A stretch of DNA of 64,000 bases from Mauremys mutica (Eukaryota > Chordata > Testudines > Geoemydidae). The notes beneath the pieces are model-generated. The model was not told the DNA's origin. It worked only from the letters and a program-made list of their open reading frames with translations, and did no database searches. The translations under genes and the position numbers were made by a program. The DNA lies in contig NC_059077.1 of NCBI RefSeq assembly GCF_020497125.1, positions 24,126,840 through 24,190,839 of the forward strand, written 5' to 3'. The first letter of the stretch is position 1; each line of letters begins with the position of its first letter. Positions 46,608 to 56,040 of the stretch are shown piece after piece.

Positions 46608-47900
46608 GGCTGTCTATAAGCGAGGACTGGCCTATCTCCCAAGATCTGTGAGAGTGAGGGATCATCTCCTTTGAGAGGTTTTAGTTGGGGGCTGTAGGTG
46701 GTGGCTCGTGGCGTTCTGTTACTTCAGCAGGTGGGTACTCTAGTTTTAAGAATGTTTGATAGAGATCTTATAGGTGTTTATCTCTGCCTGAGGGATTGGA
46801 GCAAATACGGTTGTATCTTAGAGCTTGGCTGTAGACAATGGATCGTGTGGTGTGTCCTGGATGGAAGCTGGAGGCATGTTGCTGAAGTGAAAAAACAGAT
46901 TGACAGAGCCAGAAGAGTACCCTGAAGCCACCTACTACAGGACAGGCCCAACAAAGAAAATAACAGAATGCCACTAGCCATCACCTACAGCCTCCAACTA
47001 AAACCTCTCCAGCGCATCATCAAAGATCTACAACCTATCCTTAAAGATGATCCCTCACTCTCACAGATCTTGGGAGACAGGCCAGACCTCGCTTATAGAC
47101 AGCCTCCCAACCTGAAGCAAATACTCACCAGCAACCGCACACCGTACAACATAAACACTAACCCAGGAACCTATCCTTGCAACAAAGCTCGATGCCAGCT
47201 CTGTCCACATATCTATTCAAGTGACACCATCATAGGACCTAATCACATCAGCCACGCCATCAGGGGCTCGTTCACCTGCACATCTACCAACGTGATATAT
47301 GCCATCATGTGCCAGCAATGCCCCTCTGCCATGTACATTGGCTAAACCGGACAGTCTCTATCCAAAAGAATAAATGGACACAAATCTGACATCAGGAATC
47401 ATAACATTCAAAAACCAGTGGGCGAACACTTCAACCTCTCTAAGCACTCAGTGACACACTTGAAGGTGGCAATTTTGCAACAAAAAAACTTCAAAAACAG
47501 ACTCCAAAGAGAGACTGCCGAACTCGAATTAATATGCAAATTAGATGCAATTAACTCAGGCCTAAACACAGACTGGGAATGGTTGGGTCATTACACTAAT
47601 TGAATCTATTTCCCTATGTTAAGTTCTCCTCACACCTTCTATGGGTCATCTTAATTATCACTTCAAAAGTTTTTTTTCCTGCTGATAGCTCATCTCAATT
47701 GATTAGACTCTTCTTGTTGGTATGCATACTTCCACCTTTTCATGTTCTCTGTATGTATAAATATCTCCTGCCTGTGTGTTCCATTCTATGCATCCGAAGA
47801 AGTGAGCTGTAGCTCACGAAAGCTCATGCTGAAATAAATTTGTTAGTCTCTAAGGTGCCACAAGTTCTCCAGTTCTTTTTGCGGATACACGGCTGCTACT
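46608..47900 (+). mobile_element. Penelope-like element, rearranged (5' part inverted)
   Basis: From about 46885 to 47900 the element reads forward: a GIY-YIG endonuclease reading frame, then a 3' tail (gaagaagtgagctgtagctc, acgaaagctcatgctg, aataaatttgttagtctcta, aggtgccac, ending cggctgctactctg). The first 280 bp (46608-46885) are inverted: read on the minus strand they give HASSFHPGHTTRSIVYSQAL then RYNRICSNPS, the C-terminal part of a PLE reverse transcriptase. The inverted and forward parts overlap in content (gcctcccaac ... at 46609-46680 reverse; 47040-47112 forward). Such a layout suits twin priming or template switching. Confidence 0.88.
46886..47603 (+). pseudogene. PLE GIY-YIG endonuclease domain, interrupted
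   Basis: Plus-strand translation gives VKKQIDRARRVP, then LKPLQRIIKDLQPILKDDPS, CNKARCQLCPHI, VIYAIMCQQCPSAMYIG and, after a stop at 47344, TGQSLSKRINGHKSDIRNH and HFNLSKHS. The V-Y-x-I-x-C-x2-C...YIG-TGQ-L-R-H block is the GIY-YIG nuclease with the CxxC insert of Penelope/Neptune-type PLEs; it normally nicks the target DNA. The stop falls at the G-x-TGQ junction (a Glu/Gln codon is expected), and a preceding stop lies at 46924. Not functional. Confidence 0.9.
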
Positions 47901-48632
47901 CTGATAACTGCATTTTGTATGTACTCAATTGACAACAGTAGGCTTCTGAGAGGCCTAAGGGGAGGATTTTGTTGTAGTTGGGGTGGGAAGAAGTCTGGAG
48001 ATAAATGTGAGAAGGGAGGGACAGGCAGTAGAAATAAAAGTGAAACTGTTTGAGCAGCATATTCCAGAAGTATTGAGGTCTGAGCGTAGCCTTCACTGAT
48101 TTGAGATCTACCATACCATTCTCTCACTAGAAGGGAAAACCTATAATGGCAGCAGGCCATAAAAGAGACCCAATTTGGGAATATTTTAATGAAGTTCCTC
48201 TACCTGTGAAGAATATGTATTAATGTTATAACAACCAACAAGAATACACTTATGTAGAAATCCATGATTAAATCCAGTCTTCCTGACTTACGATTTAAAT
48301 CAAATCCACCCTTTGACATATCACCTCCCTTTCTGTTACTGTGTTGAATATTCTATAAAGGATCTTTCTAGCTGGTATTGAGCAATGATGGTCAGTTCAG
48401 TTGTAATCAACTTCCTACTATCAGGATACTTTCATACAGTCTAGATTTTGCTGAGAGTTTACATAATTTATTTTCTTTAAACCAAAAAGTAACACTGGTG
48501 TTTAAGTCTAAACTGGTCACCTGCCATATATGTAACCCAAGCTTTGCAGCTCTGTGCTAATGTCTGAAAGCAGTGTGTGAAACTGCATGGTTGTTTGTAG
48601 TGTTGCTGTAGCACAGCTGGTGCCAGGAAATG
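47901..48632. other. Intron 1, nothing recognised
   Basis: About 700 bp without recognised features. Confidence 0.45.
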
Positions 48633-48796
48633 AGAAAGATAAAGTGGGTGATGTAGCAACTTGTATTGGCCCAAATTCTGCTGGTGAAACAGACAAGCTT
48701 TTTAGCTTCACAGCGATAGAAACCTTGCCTCTTTCACGAACAGAATTTGGTCCAATAAAAGATATTATCTCATCGATCTTATTTCTCTCAAACTGA
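48633..48796. repeat. Fold-back interspersed repeat (second tail family)
   Basis: gataaagtgggtgatgtagc, ttgtattggcccaaattctg then caagctttttagcttca on the left; cgaacagaatttggtccaat, aaaagatattatctcat on the right in inverted order. A single-arm copy of the same repeat lies at 52325-52382 (agagacaaggtgggtgagat, tttattggaccaac). It resembles the PLE tails in its layout; that membership is an inference. Confidence 0.6.
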
Positions 48797-49065
48797 AGGG
48801 TAACAACAGTGCACCTCCCTACCCCACTTGTGGAGCGATGCTGAGAGTTTATCCAGTACGTTTATTTGACTCTAAGTGCCCACAGACCTGCCTATGCCCC
48901 CTGAAAAGCGCTTTATCGGGGGCTAATCTGGCCTGTTTCCCTGAACGGGTGAAGCTGGAGCAGGTGGCAGGGCTGAGATTATCCTAGGTGGGCTTCGTGG
49001 CCGCTGAGAACCGTAGGGGCGAGGGTACCAGTCTGGCTGCGGGTAACGAGCTGTGCCGCACTCAC

Positions 49066-49536
49066 CAGCTGTTTGAGATCCTCCTCCGAGAGCCCCGCGT
49101 AGCGGTAGCGCTGCTGTTCGAACTCGTATCTGGTGGTCTTGGCCACCACCACGACCCGGGTGGGGCGGAACCCACCGCCACAGGGGAGCCCCGCGCTACC
49201 CGCGCTCCTCCCCCGCCGCTGATCCAGCCGCGACAGGGCGAACCCAGAAGAGCTCTGCTGGCCCAGGGCGAAGGGTCCGGGTCCGGGCGAGCCTGAGCTC
49301 TCTTGCTGGAGGAGTCGCTGGGGTGGGAACCCGGCGGCGCAGGGGGGGAGTAACGACTCGGCCGGGCTCAGCCGGCTGCGCGTAAGGAGGCGCCGCTGGA
49401 GCCCGCCGGGCAGCAGCAGCCCGGCCAGGAGAGGCGAAGCCGCAGCCGCTGCTTGGTATTTCAGCAGGGAGCGCAGGGCGGCCGCCCGGCTGGCTGCGCA
49501 ACGGCAGCCGCATACGAAGCCCGGGTAGCAGGTCAT
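49066..49536 (-). CDS. NADK2: NADK2 coding exon 1: transit peptide and N-terminus
   Basis: The exon encodes 157 residues, from MTCYPGF at 49536 to SEEDLKQL at 49066, followed by the donor gtgagt. The start is chosen because MTCY-GF matches the vertebrate NADK2 start as I recall it. It has G at -3. The frame stays open upstream to 49821, so a longer start cannot be excluded from sequence alone. Residues 1 to about 120 are rich in Ala, Leu, Ser, Gly and Arg with few acidic residues, as expected for a mitochondrial targeting sequence. From about residue 121 the conserved core begins (GFRPTRVVVVAKTTRYEFEQ). The low-complexity leader looks some 55 residues longer than the human one (recalled, not aligned). 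The exon sits in a CpG island. Identity is firm; the exact start is likely but not proven. Confidence 0.92.
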
Positions 49537-49690
49537 CTCCCGGGCTCCGCTACCCCCGGGGCCGTAATGGCCGGGAGCGTGCGGCGGGAACAGCCCACCC
49601 CTGGCCGCTCCAACCGCGCAGCTCTTCGAGGGGGGGCGGAGACAGAGCCAGCAAACCAGCGACCGCCTCCTCCCAAGCGCTAAATACACA

Positions 49691-50003
49691 TGGCGCGTGC
49701 GCGCCAGCCTGCGGACCCAGCGCACGGAACAGACTGCGCACGCGCCCAACACAGGGGCTAGGGGAGAGAGACACACCCACCCACCGGAACACAATGTGGA
49801 CTGCGCATGCGCCACACGCAATCAAACCAATAGGGGAAACTTTCCCCGCCTGCTGACAGGATGAACAGCACATTTCAACCAATCAGGTGGAGGAGAACGC
49901 AAAACCGAGGAAGGGCGGGAGGAAAAGGCCGTGGGCTGTTTATTTACCTCAGCCAGTACAGAATGCCTCTCTGTGCTGGGATTACTGAGGGTGCGCATGC
50001 GCG
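49691..50003. promoter_or_regulatory. Cluster of four NRF-1-like sites
   Basis: The sites are ggcgcgtgcgcgcc around 49692-49705, tgcgcacgcgcc at 49735-49746, tgcgcatgcgcc at 49802-49813 and tgcgcatgcgcg at 49992-50003. The last two match the NRF-1 consensus (TGCGCATGCGCA) at 11 of 12 bases. They lie 155-470 bp upstream of the NADK2 start codon. NRF-1 drives many nuclear genes for mitochondrial proteins, so the fit with a mitochondrial kinase is sensible. Binding itself is an inference. Confidence 0.7.
49827..49883 (-). promoter_or_regulatory. Two CCAAT boxes (NF-Y-like)
   Basis: CCAAT on the plus strand occurs at 49827-49831 (in aaccaatagg) and 49879-49883 (in aaccaatcagg), 52 bp apart. Seen from the minus-strand gene these are inverted ATTGG boxes, the common NF-Y orientation. 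They lie about 290-350 bp upstream of the start codon, between two NRF-1-like sites. Confidence 0.6.
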
Positions 50004-50299
50004 TCCCTTCCCGCACCAGTCTCTTCTGTGTCCCCACGGGTTTTGGGAGGGGTCAAGAGATAGCGATTGAATTCGAACTGAGGAGGTGGGTGCGCGAGCT
50101 GTAGAGCAACTGCCATCGCAGAGCCAGTTAGAACCGGCTCGGAGGGGGTGGGGCGCTCCCTCAGGGGACTTGTTGACGGTGGGCAGGGGACGCTGGGCTG
50201 TCAAACTGCCACCTGTCCCGGGCAGGCTCGCTGTGTTGCGAGCCATGAGGCAGAGTACACAGAGAGCACCGTGTGACCCCCAGCCACAGTGTCGTGCTA

Positions 50300-51146
50300 C
50301 GGGCGGGCTCTGACTAGCACTAGCTGATACCCCCCACGCCGCGAACCCCCATGTTCACCCCACCTTGCCCTCCTGTGTCACACACACACCCCGTATCCCC
50401 GGTGAAACCTTGGTCTGCGTTGTGACACACACACCCCCAAGTACCCCAGGCTGACCACTGCTACGCCACGATTCCCATTGTGTACAGTAAGCTGCCCAGA
50501 GGGCCAGGACCCCAGGCTGTTCCTGGCCTGTGCCATGATCCCCCCTATTGTGCGCTTGGCTGAACACCACCCCCTGTCTTGCCACAACTCACACCCCCCA
50601 CACACACACAAAACCCAGACTGACCGGATCTTGCCATGACCCCATCCACAAAGCCCAGTCTGACCTCCCCGCCACCAGGTCTTGCCACACCCACAACCCT
50701 GTCCGCAAAGCCCAGGTTGCCTCCCCTGGCCTGTGCCACAAACATAGGCAGCTCAGCACCCACCAGCAGCCCCACCGATCAGCTCCTCCCTATCTCTCCC
50801 AGCACCTTCCATCAGCTGCAGATCAGCTGTTTAGCAGCATGTGGGAGGAGTGAGGGCAGGTTGTGCTCATGGGAGGGGGCAGAATGGGGTGGAGCAGGGG
50901 TGGGAAGGGATGCAGTAGGGGTGGGCCCTGGGGTGGAGCAGGGGCTCAAGCACACCCCAACAACTCATAAAGACACTGCCTATGGCCACAGCCCCCCATT
51001 GTGCCTCAGTCAGCCCTCCCACTCCCAGGGCCATGCCACAAGTCCCCCTCACCCTGTGCCCCAGTTACACCCCCCGGGGCTGTGCCACGATCCTACCCTG
51101 CTGTGCCCCAGTCTCCCCACACACACACTGTGCCCCAGGCTACCCC
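50300..51146. repeat. Degenerate C-rich minisatellite, left part
   Basis: Variants of tgtgccccag-ct--ccccc and (c)tgtgccac-a-cccc recur every 40-60 bp, for instance at 50530, 50580, 50640, 50720, 51000, 51060, 51110 and 51130. The 190-codon frame within is a product of this composition. It continues past the LTR at 52064-52180. Confidence 0.65.
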
Positions 51147-52063
51147 TGTTTCACAGACAATTTAGGGCTCTCACCCCCCATTCTCTCTTTTGGGTACTCA
51201 GGAAGTAAGGGACCCAACTTTACCCCGCCATGGGCTCCGGGGTAACACCCATTCCCGGTGGGCTCAGGGCTTTACGGTCTGCAGGGCCTTTTCCCAGTGA
51301 AAGAGCCTTATACAATAATATCCTTAACCTATATTTATTAACAATTGATTGAAAGAATACACATGCTAAACATACAGTGCTCACCTCTCCCAATAAGGCG
51401 AACAAACTTTTCCTGGTGGCCAGTCAGGATTAGGTAGTCCAGGACTCCAGCCTCTGAACAGTATATGGTTGGCAGGGTGTGATGATTTTGGCAGCTTTGA
51501 TGTTGGCCTGTGTTCTGGAGTTAGGTTCTTCTTCCATTTCTTCTTGGACCCCAATTTTTATAGTGAAACTTGAGTCCTGACTATTTGTATGTTAGCCAAT
51601 TATTTTTATTGAAGTATTACGAAATAATTCTTTAACCAGTCCTAACATATTGTGAAACACTACTTTACCAGTCATGCCCCACCACCTTAGTTGGTTCCAA
51701 TCTTGCAAAATTAGTTATGCAACAGACAGAATCAATTAAAGAATCAGACATAGACCATACAGATAAACAATAGAGAAATCAGGGCCATAAAGGCAAAACA
51801 ATTGAAAAGTATAGATCTTACTGTCATAACTTGATAAGTGGTTTCTTGCCAGACAGAATGCTATCAAGCAACATTTTCTTTAAACATCGTAAGATCTGTT
51901 TCTTTATCTGGTGATGGTGGGTACTATTATGACAGGAGTACCTTCTTAACAGCCTGATATTACATTGTTTTGGTGCAATTTAGATGTAAACTGAGGATGT
52001 GACTATCTGCAACTTAGCTCAGGGCTGCTGATTTTACTGCAGAAGAAGGTCTCAGACCTTACA
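51147..52063 (-). mobile_element. Solo LTR, minus orientation, 917 bp
   Basis: The plus-strand edges are TGTTTCA at the left and CCTTACA at the right, and cccc lies outside both (51143-51146, 52064-52067). Read on the minus strand it has a TATA-like cactataaaaattgg (at about 51570) and downstream a polyA signal ttaataaatatagg (at about 51340), in the right order for an LTR. The minisatellite resumes directly after it. Confidence 0.7.
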
Positions 52064-52180
52064 CCCCAGGCCTTGCCACAACCTTCCCTCTGCTGTGCCC
52101 TACGCTATCCCCAAGCCATGCCATGACCCCCCTCCACGTAGCCTGGGCTGCCTGCTCCACTCGGTCATGCCAGTAACACT
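52064..52180. repeat. C-rich minisatellite, right part
   Basis: ccccaggccttgccacaacc, ctgtgccctacgctatcccc, aagccatgccatgacccccc continue the pattern found at 50300-51146. Confidence 0.65.
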
Positions 52181-52324
52181 GAATGGATAGGAGCAGGACA
52201 AGATTGCATTTGTCAAGCCAGAAAAAAAACATCTTGTCGTAATCAAGATGTGAGTTGCCTTTACATCTTACAAAGAGAGCTAAAATGTTTCCCCACTCTA
52301 AGAGCACCCCTAGGGAATCTTTGC

Positions 52325-52386
52325 ATACATTTTTATTAGAGAGACAAGGTGGGTGAGATAATATCTTTTATTGGACCAACTGGATA
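52325..52386 (+). repeat. Single-arm copy of the ttattggaccaac repeat
   Basis: gagagacaaggtgggtgaga, taatatcttttattggacca; the same unit makes the fold-back at 48633. Confidence 0.65.
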
Positions 52387-52406
52387 TAAGAGTGGTAATG
52401 AATAGG

Positions 52407-53759
52407 TGTGACATTATTGACATGAACTGTGACCGTATAAATCATTGTTGCAACCAAGGTCCTATAGTTACACCAAATCTTGTAGAAAGGAGGTCAAGTA
52501 ATGTGTCTATGAAAAGGTTGTAATTTGCTGGTTATGATTATGCTGTCTGTATGTATCATTTTTGTATTTGAAGTTATGAATATTGGCTATGTACTTGTAT
52601 CTCAATGTATTTGATTCTAAGTAGCATTAGTGAAGCATTTGGTCAGCTTCTTGAAAAAGGAATTTTCAGATTAAGTTTCCAATCAAGAAATACTTAACTG
52701 ACAATGGACCTTGGGAAACTCCAATCCACATCTGAGGAGCCTTCCTGGGAACGTTCAAGGTAGCATCTTATAGACTAACAGACGTTCTGGAGCATGAGCT
52801 TTCGTGGGTGAATACCCACTTCGTCGGATGCAAGTAGTGGAAATTTCCAAGGGCAGGTATACTTGCATCCGACGAAGTGGGTATTCACCCACGAAAGCTC
52901 ATGCTCCATAACGTCTGTTAGTCTATAAGGTGCCACAGGATTCTTTGCTGCTTTACAGATCCAGACTAGCACGGCTACCCCTCTGATACAAGGTAGCATG
53001 TGAGCAATGGCTGTTCTACCTGTAAAGAACTGAGTCATGCATGGACATGTGACTTGCCCATGTGACTTCAAACTCCACCTTGCTGCTGTGATTTTCCACA
53101 GTAAGAACATGGGGTGGCCTTTCACATAGCAGAGGATATAAAAGGCCCTGGAACCCCCTCAATTTGGTCTTTAATCCTGCTTCTTACCTCTGGAAGAACT
53201 TTGCTACAAACTGAAGCTCTGAACAATGGCCCATCCAAATCTTTGGACGTACGCCAGAGACTTGATTTGAGCCTGCAGTTTATTCCATTACTGCTACAAA
53301 CCTGAACCAAGAACTTGGCCATTACTGTATGTAATTGATTCCTTTAACCAATTTTAGCTCTCGTCTATATTTCTTTTTATGAATAAACCTTTAGATTCTA
53401 AAGGACTGGCAACAGCGTGATTTGTGGATGAGATCTAATTTGTATGTTGGCCTGGGTGTGGGTCTTGGTCCTTAGGGATCAGGAGAACCTTTTTTCTTTT
53501 GCTGGTGTATTGGTTTTCATAACCATTCATCCCCATAAGGAGAGGTGCTGGTGGTGACACAAGGGAACTGGAATATCTGAGGGAATTGCTTGTATGACTT
53601 CTGGTTAGTCAGTGGGGTAAAACTGAAGCCCTCTCTGGTTGGTTTGGTGTGCCTTAGTAATAAAGGACCCCCAGCTTTGGGCTGTGACTGCTCTGCTCTA
53701 AGCAATTTGTCCTGAATTGATACTCTCAATAGTGTCCCACCAGAGGCCGCTTCATTACA
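52407..53759 (+). mobile_element. Solo LTR, 1,353 bp with a PLE palindrome inserted
   Basis: It starts TGTGACATTA and ends CATTACA; the flanks atagg (52402-52406) and acagg (53760-53764) match at 4 of 5. Inside are a TATA box ggatataaaagg at about 53136 and a polyadenylation signal gaataaacc at about 53382, in correct order. No internal coding region remains. The PLE piece sits at 52767-52988. Without the insertion the LTR would be about 1.1 kb. Confidence 0.88.
52767..52988. mobile_element. Palindromic PLE-tail insertion
   Basis: The left arm (tatagactaacagacgttct, ggagcatgagctttcgtggg, tgaatacccacttcgtcgga, tgcaagta) is almost perfectly inverted in the right arm (acttgcatccgacgaagtgg, gtattcacccacgaaagctc, atgctccataacgtctgtta, gtctata), about 60 bp each. 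A forward terminal part (gctttacagatccagactag, cacggctacccctctgat) follows. The flanking duplication is caaggtagcat (52756-52766, 52989-52999). Confidence 0.92.
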
Positions 53760-53764
53760 ACAGG

Positions 53765-54084
53765 TAAGATATTTTATGGTTCTTTTCCGAATGGTACCTG
53801 CTTTATGATCCTTTGTGACATTTGATTTGTTATTCCTGTAGGACTTGATGCTTCACATGTTACATAGTCCTTTTGGACTATTTTCAACTTGTTTGGTCAT
53901 GCTTTCCCTACTGCAAGGTGATCTAACTTAAGCCATTGTTGCAGGTACATGCTTGTGTATAATGGGCTTTTTTTTTTTTTGTCATGGGAAGTATTCTAGA
54001 GCTAGAAAATCAAGTATTGGGCCCTTTGAATTTGTAGTAGTAATATTACTACTTAGCATTTAAACTTTAATAAATTTAAACATT
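53765..54084. other. Intergenic, nothing recognised
   Basis: About 320 bp upstream of a MIR-like fragment; a T-run near 53970. Confidence 0.4.
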
Positions 54085-54240
54085 CTCAAAACACATTTCT
54101 AAATTAAAACTCAGAACTGTGACATTATTCTCATTTTACATGGGAAACTGAGGTACAGAGTTAAATGGCTTGCGCAACATCACAGAGGAAGTCAGCAGAA
54201 GAAGGAATGAAACTCAGAACTGCTGACTCAATCCTATGTT
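54085..54240 (+). repeat. MIR-like SINE fragment
   Basis: ttattctcattttacatggg, aaactgaggtacagagttaa, gcttgcgcaacatcacagag and aactcagaactgctgactca follow the MIR core order clearly. Confidence 0.7.
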
Positions 54241-54289
54241 TGGCTGAAAGGCCAAGCTTTCTCTGATTCATAGGATTTAGCCACTCTGT

Positions 54290-54690
54290 CCCCAGCTCTG
54301 GTCCTGGCTGCAGGCCCACTCCCGACTACGGCCCCAACTGCAGCCGTGGCTCCACTCCTTGCCATGGTCCCCAGCTCCTGGCCCCAATCATGGGCCCACT
54401 CCCAGCTGTGGCCTCTGACTTCCAGCCCTGACCTCAGCCCCTGGCTCCCAGCCCCAACCACGGCCCCAGCTGCGGCCCTAGCCCTGACCATGGCCCCACT
54501 CCCAGCCACAGTTCCGATCCTGGCCCTGATCATGGCCCCACTCCCAGCCACAGTTCCGCTCCCGGCCCCACTCCCGGCCCCGCTCCGGGCCACAGCGGCG
54601 CCGGTTTCCCACCAAGGCTCCCAACCGTGGCTCTTGGGGGCACGGACCAGGTAAGGGGGCACGAGCAAAAAAGTTTGGGGATCACTAGCT
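54290..54690. repeat. GC-rich short-period repeat with a hAT-like right end
   Basis: Words such as ccccactcccagccacagtt, ccgatcctggccctgatcat recur with short spacing (54297-54600). The right edge, agcaaaaaagtttggggatcact, is the end of a common hAT MITE. No left end was found. Frames of 102 and 144 codons here are composition artefacts. Confidence 0.6.
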
Positions 54691-55180
54691 TAGGTCCTTC
54701 AAAGGGGATGTCTTCAACAGTATTCTGTTCCTCTAGGAAGTCCAGAAGACTGTAGCCAAGATGCTCACTGCATGACCACAGCAGTGGCTAGGGATCTAGA
54801 AGCTGTCAGTGGCATCAAGAGCTGCCTTCAGAGAAACTTTCGCTATTAACTGACCCTCCAAAATTACGGCTTGAATTTGTTCCTCTTGGTCTTGTGGGAG
54901 GTGCATGATGAAGATGATAGTACTGAAGAAGAAGTCCAGTGCCAGTTTAGATGATATTTATGGCTCTGAGGTGGGGACAGTACAGAGGCAAGTGTAGAAG
55001 CAGTGGATGGAGCTTGGTGCCTCAACGTATTAGGTGGTACCATGGTAGGTGCTTCTTTGTGCTGCCTGGTAGACTTCTCTGATCGAGGCTTCTTAGGTGA
55101 CACTGATGCCTTGATACCGATTTTAGCCAGAGCCTCAGTAGTATTCCTTACAGGCTGCAAGGACTCTCCGACTCAAATTT
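54690..55180 (-). mobile_element. DIRS gag fragment
   Basis: The pattern ccacagcagtggctagggat at about 54777-54796, and its surroundings, parallel the gag part of DIRS copy 2b at about 24220-24260 (cgactgcagtggctacagaa). Same minus orientation; no other DIRS module is attached. Confidence 0.55.
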
Positions 55181-55209
55181 ATGGGGTGATCTACCCCTTT
55201 GCTTAGATT

Positions 55210-56040
55210 CCTTAGTAGGAGAAAGAGGCTTCTTTCCTTTCATTATCTTCATTTGTGGAGCTGCTGCTCCACAATTAAATTTATATAAATGAAAGGAGGG
55301 AAACTGTGAAACAGTGGACATCAAATCCTCTGTCCCTGTGTTAGTTAGTTTTTTTGCCTTCACTACTCTGCTTGGAAGGCTGTTCCCAAACTTCACTCCT
55401 CTGATGGTTAGAAACTTCTGTCTAATTTCAAGCCTAAACTTATTGACATCCAGTTTATATCCATTTATTCTTGTGTCAACATTGACCCTTACCTTAGATA
55501 ACTCATCTCCTTCCCTGGTGTTCATTCCTCAGATGTATCTATAGAGAACAGTCATCTCTCGCCTCAGCCTTCATTTGATTAAGCTAAACAAGCCAAGTTC
55601 CTTATGGCTCCTCTCATAAGGTTGGTTCTCCATTCCTCTGATCATCCTAGTAGCCCTTCTCTGCACCTGTTCCAGTTTCATTTCATTTTCTTGAACAAGG
55701 GGGACCAGAACTGTACACAGTATTCCAAATGAAGTTGCATCAGTGCCTTGTATAATGGTAATAACACATCCCCATCTCTACAGGAAATACCTCATCTGAT
55801 CCATCCTAGCATTAGCCTTTTCCACAGCCACATAACATTGGTGGCTCGTAGTCATCTTGTGATTGACCAATACAACCGGTCTTTCTCCCCCCTCTGTCAT
55901 TTCCAACTAAAACATCTCAAGCTTATAGCAAAAATTCTTGTTTAATCCCTACGTGCATGATATTACACCCTGCACTATTAAATTTCATCCTATTTCTATT
56001 ACTGCAGTGTTCAAGGTCATTCAAACCACAGACATTTTTC
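55210..56040 (-). mobile_element. CR1 LINE fragment, antisense
   Basis: The plus strand carries, in order, ggttagaaacttctgtctaa, tatccatttattcttgtgtc, ctcatctccttccctggtgt, cctcagccttcatttgatta, catcctagtagcccttctct, accagaactgtacacagtat, ccttgtataatggtaataac, agtcatcttgtgattgacca, aaattcttgtttaatcccta and attaaatttcatcctatttc. This series is the well-known antisense of a CR1 3' part in turtles and archosaurs. Confidence 0.85.

Larger units (their letters stand above)
7045..49536 (-). other. NADK2: NADK2 gene, 5' part (coding exons 1-7)
   Basis: This is the gene span from the start codon in exon 1 to the end of exon 7. Coding exons on the minus strand are 49536-49066, 31400-31312, 30351-30263, 28462-28381, 15872-15789, 12202-12066 and 7123-7045. 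Every internal junction has AG acceptor and GT donor, and the split codons join in phase: 0 after exon 1, 2 after exons 2, 4, 5 and 7, and 1 after exons 3 and 6. The joined frame gives about 344 residues colinear with vertebrate mitochondrial NAD kinase 2, which phosphorylates NAD+ to NADP+ in the matrix using ATP and supports lysine and fatty-acid oxidation and proline synthesis (family knowledge). I found no exon 8 between 1 and 7044, so the C-terminal part of the kinase lies off the left edge. Intron 1 (17.7 kb) and intron 4 (12.5 kb) are the largest and are full of transposons. Confidence 0.93.
48960..50300 (-). promoter_or_regulatory. NADK2: CpG-island promoter of NADK2
   Basis: Base composition changes sharply to GC- and CpG-rich around exon 1 and for about 700 bp upstream. 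Upstream of the start codon there is no obvious TATA box close to the gene. Instead there are NRF-1-like GCGC palindromes and two CCAAT boxes (listed separately). This is the usual build of a housekeeping promoter for a nuclear gene of mitochondrial function. The transcription start cannot be fixed from sequence. I saw no divergent gene to the right, so bidirectional activity is possible but unsupported. Confidence 0.75.

Noticed and set aside
49550..49882. Long overlapping frames in the CpG island, including an upstream extension of NADK2 exon 1
   Set aside because: GC-rich sequence lacks stops by composition. Only the frame from 49536 agrees with NADK2; the other frames are shadows.
50636..51208. 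190-codon Pro/Ser/His-rich frame
   Set aside because: It follows a C-rich minisatellite and has no domain; low-complexity composition explains the openness.
54234..54668. 144-codon Gly/Ala/Arg-rich minus-strand frame
   Set aside because: It comes from a short-period GC-rich repeat in a hAT-like element.
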